A DNA stretch of 5,573 nucleotides from Profundicola sp964553105 (GTDB taxonomy: Bacteria; Bacteroidota; Bacteroidia; Flavobacteriales; Weeksellaceae). Under the pieces are notes generated by a model that worked only from the letters and a program-made list of their open reading frames with translations, searched no databases and was not told where the DNA came from. Made by a program: the position numbers and the translations under genes. The stretch covers positions 1 to 5,573 of the forward strand of contig CAZKJO010000071.1 in NCBI GenBank assembly GCA_964553105.1, written 5' to 3'. Each line of letters starts with the position of its first letter. Position 1 is the first letter of the stretch. Below, in pieces: positions 1-5,247 of the stretch.

Positions 1-4
1 TAAG

Positions 5-25
5 GTACTTTGTTTTGCAAAGTAC
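5..25. promoter_or_regulatory. Probable PadR operator (inverted repeat)
   Basis: Two perfect 8-bp arms, GTACTTTG (5-12) and CAAAGTAC (18-25), are separated by 5 nt (TTTTG). The -33-like element of the padR promoter lies in that spacer, so a dimer bound here would block RNA polymerase. No U-run follows the right arm, so a terminator for an upstream gene is unlikely. PadR-family repressors are known to bind such dyads at their own promoters. That this site is bound by the PadR encoded at 107-439 is inference. Confidence 0.6.
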
Positions 26-46
26 TGGCTATTGTTTGTATGTTTG
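13..46 (+). promoter_or_regulatory. Bacteroidota-type promoter of the padR-pspC operon
   Basis: A -7 element TATGTTTG (39-46) matches the TAnnTTTG consensus of Bacteroidota primary sigma factors exactly. A -33 element TTTTG (13-17) lies 21 nt upstream, within the usual range. Transcription would start near 52-54, giving an untranslated leader of about 55 nt. The leader is A+T-rich and has no Shine-Dalgarno sequence, as is usual in this phylum. Confidence 0.6.
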
Positions 47-106
47 CATTAGATAGTTCTATATAGCTATTGAAATAAGTTTAAATAACCATTAAAAATT
101 CAATTC

Positions 107-439
107 ATGAATGCAGAAAAAGCTAAAATACAGATGAGAAAAGGCATCTTAGAGCTTTGCATTTTGAGTATCATCAAACGTGGAGATTTGTACGCATCTG
201 ATATAATAGAGGAGCTAAAATCTGCAGAGATGATTGTAGTAGAAGGGACATTGTATCCTTTGCTCACCCGACTAAAAAATGCCAATTTACTCAATTACAG
301 ATGGGAAGAATCCACCTCGGGACCGCCTAGAAAGTACTATTCTCTGACCGAAGAAGGTCAAGATTTTTTAAATGATTTAAAACGCACTTGGAATCAACTA
401 CAAAACACCGTTAACCAAATAACTCAAGAAAATGGATAA
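107..439 (+). CDS. PadR family transcriptional regulator (small subfamily)
   Basis: This is a DNA-binding repressor of the PadR family, 110 residues long, the size of the small LmrR-like subfamily. The winged helix spans about residues 8-85. It includes the recognition-helix signature GTLYPLLTRLKNANLL (47-62) and the wing SGPPRKYYSLTEEG (71-84). A single C-terminal helix (about 86-108) should form the dimer interface. It carries a tryptophan (W95) close to where LmrR has its ligand-stacking W96, but that equivalence is my alignment by eye. The start codon at 107 gives the full family N-terminus, and no in-frame alternative lies upstream. The stop codon overlaps the start of the pspC-like gene by 8 nt, so the two are probably translationally coupled and co-transcribed. 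The inverted repeat at the promoter suggests autoregulation. The inducing signal cannot be read from the sequence. Confidence 0.93.
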   Translation: MNAEKAKIQMRKGILELCILSIIKRGDLYASDIIEELKSAEMIVVEGTLYPLLTRLKNANLLNYRWEESTSGPPRKYYSLTEEGQDFLNDLKRTWNQLQNTVNQITQENG

Positions 440-2117
440 GACATATAACATAAGTTTAGGAGGCTTTGCTTTTATGATAGATGAAGTAGCCTATAATTCG
501 CTCAAAAGATATTTAAGTGACATTAAAGTCTCTTTGCGTAATTCACCAGGAGTAGACGAAATCATTTATGATGTAGAATATAGAATGGCCGAATTATTAA
601 GACAAAAAATGATGGGACGTGAAGTTGTGAATCCATCTGATGTAGCTTTTTTGGTTGAAACCATGGGGCAGCCTGAAGACTTTTATAATGAAGAATTTTT
701 AGATGATGAGCCAAGTGCAGGTTCTGGTGGGAGAACTTATACCAAATCAGGAATTGGTGTCAAAAAATTGTTTCGTGATCCCGATGATAAAATGCTAGGC
801 GGTGTTTGCTCTGGTATTGCACACTATATTGGTGTAGATGCTGTTTGGGTAAGATTATTTTTGGTGTTAATGCCATTCTTAGATTTTATTTTTCTTGGAA
901 TTTCAACTGGAATGTTAATTTTCACCTACATTATATTATGGTTGATTATTCCTTTGGCCAAAACTACATCTGATAAGTTACAAATGCGTGGAGAACCTGT
1001 TAATGTAGATTCGATAAAAGATTTTTTTGGAAACAGCCCGGAAAACATTCGTGAGAATGTAAAAGACTTTGGAAATGACGCTCGCCGGGTGGCACAAAAC
1101 TCTGGAAGTGTAATTGGTGATGTACTGAAGCTTCTTGTAAAGATTATGGCTGCTATTTTTATTTTCTTTTTATTGATGACAGCACTTATTTTATTAATTG
1201 CATGTATGGTTGCCATATTTGGTATTGGTATAGCAGGCATTAGCTTAAATTCCTATTTAGCTTATTTATTTGAAGGAAGCTGGGAGCAAATCGTAGCCTA
1301 TGTTAGCCTAGCTATGGTGATGATAATTCCTGCCGTAATTCTAATTCTAATCGCTGTAAGATTAATTTCTTCACGCTATAAAGTTCCAAAATTTATAGCC
1401 TACACATTACCTATTTTGTGGGTATTGGGTGTTTTGGGTATTATGGCAGTCAGTGTATTTACGTTAAGAGATTTCCAGCGCACGAGTTCTATCACAGAAA
1501 CGGTAAATATTCCAACCAATGCCAATACAATTATTGTCCAGCGGGAAGATGATTATGACGATTTCGATTTTGACGATATATTTCAAATTAAAGAAGGGGA
1601 ATTTGCGGTGCCAGTGGATGATGATTTAACCTTGAAAAAGTCGACTACAGGTCATCCTTATATAGAATTAAAAATTACTGGAAAAGGAAGAACCGAAGCC
1701 AAAGCAGCTAATAATCTAAAGGGAGTAAGTTATAATTACGCGGTAGAAGACAGTTTAATTAGATTAGATAACTTTTTATTTCTAAAAGAAGGACAGCGTT
1801 GGAGAAAGCAAGATGTGAAAACCACTTTATACTTACCAGAAGGCAAGAACATAATCTTTAGAAATATTGATGATGTTGAGAGCTATGAGAATGGAAGTTT
1901 TACATGGTATGATGTAGATTCAGAAAATATTTATACCTTTGAGAATAACTTATTGAAGTGTGTAAATTGTTTAAATAAAACAGATTTGGAACCGTCCAAT
2001 TACTTGAATTCCTCTAATGGAATTAAAACGGCTGAAGATTCAATAATTATAAAAACAAATAAAAATGATACAAATAATCCTATTATTTCTAGCGAAGCTG
2101 ATTCAATTGCTGATTGA
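432..2117 (+). CDS. PspC domain-containing multi-pass membrane protein (envelope stress)
   Basis: This 561-residue inner-membrane protein is of the type that follows PadR genes in Bacteroidota. Residues 1-90 form a charged, probably cytoplasmic N-terminal domain. The PspC domain is at about 111-177, with the recognisable core LFRDPDDKMLGGVCSGIAHY (113-132) followed by two hydrophobic segments (about 135-155 and 157-176). A conserved linker (178-197) and an amphipathic stretch lead to further membrane segments near 233-268, 286-310 and 322-345, resembling a LiaI/LiaF-type membrane block. The remainder, about 350-510, is rich in beta-strand-like sequence and fits the toast-rack-like domain found at this position in PspC relatives. 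Oddities are an acidic patch DDYDDFDFDD (373-382), a CVNC pair (C510, C513) and a low-complexity Asn/Ser-rich tail. PspC proteins elsewhere act in sensing or protecting the cell envelope, and that role here is inferred. The start at 432 overlaps padR by 8 nt, and a terminator lies 36 nt after the stop. Confidence 0.9.
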   Translation: MDKTYNISLGGFAFMIDEVAYNSLKRYLSDIKVSLRNSPGVDEIIYDVEYRMAELLRQKMMGREVVNPSDVAFLVETMGQPEDFYNEEFLDDEPSAGSGGRTYTKSGIGVKKLFRDPDDKMLGGVCSGIAHYIGVDAVWVRLFLVLMPFLDFIFLGISTGMLIFTYIILWLIIPLAKTTSDKLQMRGEPVNVDSIKDFFGNSPENIRENVKDFGNDARRVAQNSGSVIGDVLKLLVKIMAAIFIFFLLMTALILLIACMVAIFGIGIAGISLNSYLAYLFEGSWEQIVAYVSLAMVMIIPAVILILIAVRLISSRYKVPKFIAYTLPILWVLGVLGIMAVSVFTLRDFQRTSSITETVNIPTNANTIIVQREDDYDDFDFDDIFQIKEGEFAVPVDDDLTLKKSTTGHPYIELKITGKGRTEAKAANNLKGVSYNYAVEDSLIRLDNFLFLKEGQRWRKQDVKTTLYLPEGKNIIFRNIDDVESYENGSFTWYDVDSENIYTFENNLLKCVNCLNKTDLEPSNYLNSSNGIKTAEDSIIIKTNKNDTNNPIISSEADSIAD

Positions 2118-2152
2118 TATCATCGTTTAAATAAAAACTAGCACATAAAAAG

Positions 2153-2193
2153 AACTGCTTATTCTCTTGGAGGATAAGCAGTTTTGTTTTTTT
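2153..2193 (+). terminator. Intrinsic terminator of the padR-pspC operon
   Basis: The arms AACTGCTTAT (2153-2162) and ATAAGCAGTT (2174-2183) pair perfectly. The stem extends inward to about 13 bp (2153-2165 with 2171-2183, one T-G wobble) around a 5-nt loop. The right arm runs into a T-rich tail, TTTTGTTTTTTT (2182-2193). It separates the operon from menB. Confidence 0.9.
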
Positions 2194-2261
2194 AATGTTA
2201 GCTATTAAATTGCTTAGATATTCATATCATGTCTCAGTAAGCAAAAGAATCTTAAATCGAT

Positions 2262-2269
2262 TATATTTG
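2262..2269 (+). promoter_or_regulatory. menB: Probable menB promoter, -7 element
   Basis: TATATTTG matches the Bacteroidota -7 consensus TAnnTTTG exactly. It follows the upstream terminator and precedes the menB start by about 35 nt once the false gap is removed. I see no TTG at the usual -33 distance, so the upstream half of the promoter is weak or unusual. Confidence 0.45.
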
Positions 2270-2278
2270 CTTAATCGT

Positions 2279-2333
2279 CAAATTGAACAATTAAAATAAA
2301 TATAATGGGAAAAATAAACTGGAAGGAAGTCGA
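2279..2333 (+). repeat. Left copy of 55-bp assembly overlap
   Basis: These 55 bases are identical to 2434-2488. They contain the menB leader and the first codons of menB (ATG at 2305), cut by the N-run. They are best read as the end of one contig repeating the beginning of the next, not as a second menB gene. Confidence 0.93.
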
Positions 2334-2433
2334 NNNNNNNNNNNNNNNNNNNNNNNNNNNNNNNNNNNNNNNNNNNNNNNNNNNNNNNNNNNNNNNNNNN
2401 NNNNNNNNNNNNNNNNNNNNNNNNNNNNNNNNN
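2334..2433. other. Scaffold gap of exactly 100 N
   Basis: A run of 100 undetermined bases, a common placeholder length for gaps of unknown size. Because both flanks are the same 55 bases, the true gap is probably negative (an overlap). The real sequence would then run from 2333 straight to 2489, about 155 bases shorter than shown. Any reading frame crossing the N-run is meaningless. Confidence 0.95.
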
Positions 2434-2488
2434 CAAATTGAACAATTAAAATAAATATAATGGGAAAAATAAACTGGAAGGAAGTCGA
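2434..2488 (+). repeat. Right copy of 55-bp assembly overlap
   Basis: Identical over all 55 bases to 2279-2333. This copy is continuous with the intact menB reading frame, so its ATG at 2460 is the true menB start. Confidence 0.93.
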
Positions 2489-3305
2489 GGGTTTCGACTT
2501 TACAGATATTACGTATAAAAAATGTGATGGAGTAGCACGCATTGCCTTTAATCGTCCGGAGGTTAGAAACGCTTTCCGTCCAAAGACAACTGCTGAGTTA
2601 TTGAGAGCATTTCATGATGCCCAAGAAGATACATCTGTTGGAGTGGTTTTATTAAGTTCAGAAGGACCATCGCCAAAAGATGGAGGTTGGGCTTTTTGTA
2701 GTGGAGGAGATCAAGCCGCTCGAGGTAAAGAAGGATATGTTGGTGAAGATGGTTATCATAGACTTAATATCTTAGAGGTTCAGCGTTTGATTCGATTTAT
2801 GCCAAAGGCAGTTATTTGTGTTGTTAATGGATGGGCTGTAGGTGGAGGTCATAGTTTACACGTAGTTTGTGATATGACTTTAGCCAGTAAAGAACACGCA
2901 ATTTTTAAGCAAACAGATGCCGATGTAACAAGCTTTGATGGTGGCTATGGATCAGCTTATTTAGCGAAAATGGTGGGTCAGAAAAGGGCAAGAGAGATTT
3001 TCTTTTTAGGTAGAAATTATTCTGCTCAAGAGGCTTACGAAATGGGTATGGTAAACGCTGTCGTTCCTCATGATGAATTAGAAGAAACTGCTTTTGAATG
3101 GGCTCAAGAAGTCTTAGCTAAATCACCAATTTCAATTAAGATGTTGAAGTTTGCTATGAACCTAACAGACGACGGTATGGTAGGACAACAGGTTTTTGCT
3201 GGCGAAGCTACAAGATTAGCTTACATGACAGATGAAGCGGTGGAAGGAAGAAACGCATTTTTAGAAAAACGTAAGCCTAATTTTGAGAAAAAATGGATTC
3301 CTTAG
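2460..3305 (+). CDS. menB: 1,4-dihydroxy-2-naphthoyl-CoA synthase
   Basis: MenB is a cytoplasmic enzyme of the crotonase superfamily that closes the second ring of the naphthoquinone, converting o-succinylbenzoyl-CoA to 1,4-dihydroxy-2-naphthoyl-CoA in menaquinone synthesis. The 281 residues are full family length. Oxyanion-hole regions are FCSGGDQ (79-85) and GWAVGGGHS (124-132). The MenB hallmark QTDADVTSFDGGYGSAYLAK (151-170) carries D153 and S158, and Y255 in EATRLAYMTDEA corresponds to the tyrosine near the end of characterised MenB proteins. D153 marks the form that uses its own carboxylate as the catalytic base; the E. coli form has glycine there and needs bicarbonate. The start at 2460 is supported by an intact N-terminus and a nearby -7 element. 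No other men gene lies in the window, so it appears to be transcribed alone. I see no strong terminator directly after it. Confidence 0.96.
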   Translation: MGKINWKEVEGFDFTDITYKKCDGVARIAFNRPEVRNAFRPKTTAELLRAFHDAQEDTSVGVVLLSSEGPSPKDGGWAFCSGGDQAARGKEGYVGEDGYHRLNILEVQRLIRFMPKAVICVVNGWAVGGGHSLHVVCDMTLASKEHAIFKQTDADVTSFDGGYGSAYLAKMVGQKRAREIFFLGRNYSAQEAYEMGMVNAVVPHDELEETAFEWAQEVLAKSPISIKMLKFAMNLTDDGMVGQQVFAGEATRLAYMTDEAVEGRNAFLEKRKPNFEKKWIP

Positions 3306-3349
3306 ACCTTAAAATTTGAATCTATGAATTAAATAACTGTTTTGCTGAA

Positions 3350-3424
3350 TGTTAATAAGTTGTGATGAGTTAAAGAATTTTTATTTTAATCAGCTGTATA
3401 TCATTTAATTAAATCTTATTAACA
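3350..3424 (+). repeat. 10-bp inverted repeat downstream of menB
   Basis: TGTTAATAAG (3350-3359) pairs perfectly with CTTATTAACA (3415-3424). Nested inside is a second stem with one bulged G: TGA-g-TTAAA (3366-3374) with TTTAATCA (3385-3392). It may be a 3' UTR structure of the menB transcript. At this base composition an arm of this length is close to what chance would give. Confidence 0.3.
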
Positions 3425-3475
3425 ATTGTTTGCAAGTGGTGTTGATAAGTAGTTTAAATCTTTGAGCAACAATTA

Positions 3476-3507
3476 TTTGTGAGAATCAAATTCTTGAACT
3501 ATATTTG
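3476..3507 (+). promoter_or_regulatory. Bacteroidota-type promoter inside the intergenic region
   Basis: TTTG (3476-3479), a 20-nt spacer and TATATTTG (3500-3507) reproduce the -33/-7 consensus with proper spacing. The spacer contains a small palindrome, AGAAT-CAA-ATTCT (3482-3494). No open reading frame begins downstream until the acyl-CoA dehydrogenase gene more than 500 nt away, so the transcript would be either a long leader or a non-coding RNA. Confidence 0.5.
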
Positions 3508-3666
3508 TTATACAATCAATTCAATATATGACTTGATTGCAGAGGAGTTCTTAGACATACATTTTGTTAAAACAAAATACCAAATAATTTTCGAGCATAT
3601 GATTTTTTAAATCTTGCGCTCAGTAATTCAAATGAGTGGAGTTAGAAAACTAACAGATTTTAATTT

Positions 3667-3736
3667 CGAGTTGAATTTATTTATTGTCATCAATTAACTT
3701 TGATAGAAATAAAACAAAACAAATTCAACAATCTCG
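3667..3736 (+). repeat. Compound nested hairpin
   Basis: The perfect 9-bp arms GTTGAATTT (3670-3678) and AAATTCAAC (3721-3729) enclose TTTATT/AATAAA (3680-3685 with 3708-3713) and ATCAA/TTGAT (3689-3693 with 3700-3704) around a 6-nt loop. Outside the main stem, CGA (3667-3669) can pair with TCG (3734-3736) across a bulge. All helices are compatible in one fold. A second TTGAATTT at 3764-3771 could compete for AAATTCAA (3721-3728). Confidence 0.4.
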
Positions 3737-3875
3737 CACTAGGTTTGTAGTATAAAAAGAAAATTGAATTTTATTTAAACATCTTAATTATATTATTAAA
3801 TCAAGTTTGTAATTAATGTAAGAAGCGATATTCTCAGAAGAAAATTATTAATCTTTGACTAAGTAACGAATCTAT

Positions 3876-3928
3876 AATGAAAGCCTCATAACTGCGTACC
3901 ATGTACAACGTTAGGAGGCTTTCTCATT
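3876..3928 (+). terminator. Long imperfect hairpin, probable terminator
   Basis: The perfect 9-bp arms GAAAGCCTC (3879-3887) and GAGGCTTTC (3915-3923) enclose TAAC/GTTA (3889-3892 with 3910-3913) and GTAC/GTAC (3896-3899 with 3903-3906) around a CAT loop. AAT (3876-3878) can pair with ATT (3926-3928) across a 2-nt bulge. The downstream sequence is T-rich but interrupted (TTTCTCATTTAATTT), so termination on the plus strand is plausible but weaker than at the other two terminators. It stands out as the most G+C-rich spot in the intergenic region. Confidence 0.5.
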
Positions 3929-3996
3929 TAATTTAAATTCTATATAAATCTTTATTTTATAGAGCTTAATACGTGCAAAGTTTCGTGAAAATTTGT

Positions 3997-4003
3997 TAAT
4001 TTG
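3997..4003 (+). promoter_or_regulatory. Weak -7-like element before the acyl-CoA dehydrogenase gene
   Basis: TAATTTG is one base shorter than the TAnnTTTG consensus. It lies 19 nt before the start codon, which would leave a leader of only about 13 nt. No clear -33 TTG precedes it at the expected distance. It is offered because the hairpin upstream would otherwise separate the gene from any promoter. Confidence 0.3.
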
Positions 4004-4022
4004 CAGTCTTAAATTTTAATTC

Positions 4023-5162
4023 ATGGATTTTAAATTAACAGAAGAACAGCAAATGATTAAGCAAGCAGCACGTGATTTTGCACAAACTGACTGCTTACCA
4101 GGCGTTATAGAAAGAGACGACCAACAAAAATTCCCTCACGAACAAATTAAAAAAATGGGTGAATTAGGATTCATGGGAATGATGGTGAGTCCAGAATACG
4201 GTGGGAGTGGTATGGATACCTTATCTTATGTATTAGCAATGGAGGAAATCTCTAAAGTTGACGCTTCGTGTTCAGTTGCTATGTCCGTAAACAATTCACT
4301 TGTTTGTTGGGGTCTTGATAAATTCGGAACCGAAGAGCAAAAGCAAAAATATTTAAAACCATTAGCTTCAGGTGAAAAAATTGGAGCTTTCTGTTTATCT
4401 GAGCCAGAGGCTGGTTCTGATGCTACTTCTCAGCGAACTACAGCAGAGGATAAAGGTGATTATTATTTATTAAACGGAACTAAAAACTGGATTACTAATG
4501 GTAATTCGGCTTCTATCTATTTGGTAATTGCACAAACAGATCCAGAAAAAGGTCATAGAGGAATCAATGCTTTAATCGTTGAAAAAGGCATGGATGGATT
4601 CGTTGTGGGTAAAAAAGAAGATAAATTAGGAATTAGAGGATCCGATACCCATTCCTTGATGTTTACGGACGTTAAAGTTCCTAAAGAGAATAGAATCGGT
4701 GAGGATGGATTTGGTTTCAAATTCGCTATGAAAACATTATCTGGTGGACGAATAGGTATAGCTGCACAAGCTTTAGGAATTGCTGCAGGAGCATATGAAT
4801 TAGCTTTAAAATATGCACAAGAAAGAAAAGCATTTGGAAAAGAAATCATACGTCACCAAGCAATCGCATTTAAATTAGCTGATATGCACACCGAAATTGA
4901 AGCGGCTAGAATGTTAGTTTATAAAGCCGCAATGGATAAGGACAATGGTGAAAGTTTTGATTTATCAAGCGCGATGGCTAAATTAAAAGCATCACAAGTA
5001 GCTATGGATGTAACGGTTGAGGCGGTGCAAATTCATGGGGGTTATGGTTATGTAAAAGAGTATCATGTTGAAAGATTGATGCGTGATGCAAAGATTACTC
5101 AGATTTACGAAGGAACTTCAGAAATTCAAAAAATTGTAATTTCAAGAGCAATCGCTGATTAA
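4023..5162 (+). CDS. Acyl-CoA dehydrogenase (short-chain type)
   Basis: This FAD-dependent enzyme oxidises the alpha-beta bond of an acyl-CoA to the trans-2-enoyl-CoA, passing electrons to electron-transfer flavoprotein. It acts in the cytoplasm in fatty-acid or branched-chain amino-acid breakdown. The 379 residues are full family length: an N-terminal helical domain (about 5-116), a middle beta domain (about 120-215) and a C-terminal helical domain (about 228-376). Both family signatures are present: CLSEPEAGSDATS (124-136), and a second running from Q336 to D355 with QIHGGYGY at its start. KNWITNG (154-160) belongs to the flavin-binding region. The catalytic base is E363 in IYEGTSEIQ, the position used by short-chain, butyryl-CoA-type dehydrogenases; isovaleryl- and long-chain enzymes keep theirs elsewhere. 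The exact substrate cannot be fixed from sequence. The gene appears monocistronic, with a terminator 20 nt after the stop. Confidence 0.95.
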   Translation: MDFKLTEEQQMIKQAARDFAQTDCLPGVIERDDQQKFPHEQIKKMGELGFMGMMVSPEYGGSGMDTLSYVLAMEEISKVDASCSVAMSVNNSLVCWGLDKFGTEEQKQKYLKPLASGEKIGAFCLSEPEAGSDATSQRTTAEDKGDYYLLNGTKNWITNGNSASIYLVIAQTDPEKGHRGINALIVEKGMDGFVVGKKEDKLGIRGSDTHSLMFTDVKVPKENRIGEDGFGFKFAMKTLSGGRIGIAAQALGIAAGAYELALKYAQERKAFGKEIIRHQAIAFKLADMHTEIEAARMLVYKAAMDKDNGESFDLSSAMAKLKASQVAMDVTVEAVQIHGGYGYVKEYHVERLMRDAKITQIYEGTSEIQKIVISRAIAD

Positions 5163-5182
5163 TTACAACTTCATATAAAACT

Positions 5183-5214
5183 AAAAAGACACTTAGGAAT
5201 AGGTGTCTTTTTTT
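5183..5214. terminator. Bidirectional terminator between convergent genes
   Basis: The arms AAAAAGACAC (5183-5192) and GTGTCTTTTT (5203-5212) pair perfectly. The stem extends three more pairs (one T-G wobble) to a GGAA tetraloop of the stable GNRA class at 5196-5199. On the plus strand the T-run is 5208-5214. On the minus strand the A-run 5183-5187 supplies five U's, so the same hairpin can end both the acyl-CoA dehydrogenase and the convergent hydrolase transcripts. Confidence 0.9.
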
Positions 5215-5247
5215 GTTAATTTTTAAATTAGTTTTGAAAAATGCTGG

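Larger units (their letters stand above)
3513..3930 (+). ncRNA. Candidate structured non-coding RNA of about 400 nt
   Basis: This is a proposed transcript from the promoter at 3476-3507 to the hairpin at 3879-3923. Near its predicted 5' end CAATCAA (3513-3519) pairs with TTGATTG (3533-3539). It also contains a tight GTTAG-AAAA-CTAAC hairpin (3641-3654) and a long compound hairpin at 3667-3736. It is not tmRNA (no tRNA-like ends or CCA) and not RNase P RNA (no conserved core motifs), and I do not recognise it as SRP or 6S RNA. No function is proposed. The call rests on promoter, structure and terminator-like end, all of which are inference in A+T-rich DNA. Confidence 0.3.
3306..4022. other. 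717-bp intergenic region without a protein gene
   Basis: All frames are broken by frequent stops, and I find no convincing remnant of a known protein. The stretch is strongly A+T-rich. It holds a promoter-like pair (3476-3507), several inverted repeats (3350-3424, 3513-3539, 3561-3578, 3641-3654, 3667-3736) and a G+C-rich hairpin near its end (3879-3923). It is much longer than the other spacers here, which suggests that it encodes something other than protein. Confidence 0.8.

Noticed and set aside
100..294. Minus-strand open frame opposite padR
   Set aside because: It lies entirely over the conserved PadR winged-helix coding sequence and the start of its leader.
926..1240. Minus-strand open frame inside the PspC gene
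   Set aside because: It is antisense to a well-supported coding region, has no family features and no promoter.
2279..2488. Tandem duplication of the menB start or a truncated second menB gene
   Set aside because: Both copies end exactly at the N-run and are identical over 55 bases, which fits an unmerged contig overlap better than biology.
2291..2542. Minus-strand frame running through the N block
   Set aside because: Its middle is made of undetermined bases and its ends are antisense to menB, with no recognisable protein.
3561..3578. ATTTTGTT/AACAAAAT palindrome as an operator or hairpin
   Set aside because: The two-base loop is too small for the full stem and the composition is nearly all A and T, so it is weak evidence alone. 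It is only listed as part of the candidate RNA.
3632..3697. 21-codon open frame starting MSGVRKLTDF in the intergenic region
   Set aside because: It is short, without ribosome-binding or family evidence, and overlaps the proposed hairpins. It would deserve revisiting only if ribosome profiling showed translation.
3513..3930. tmRNA or RNase P RNA in the intergenic region
   Set aside because: The length fits, but the tRNA-like ends of tmRNA and the conserved core motifs of RNase P RNA are absent, and the base composition is far more A+T-rich than expected.
3306..4022. CRISPR array or decayed mobile element
   Set aside because: There are no regularly spaced direct repeats, no transposase remnant, and no terminal inverted repeats with target duplications.
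4553..4849. Minus-strand open frame inside the acyl-CoA dehydrogenase gene
   Set aside because: It is a shadow of the sense frame, with low-information composition and no recognisable domain.
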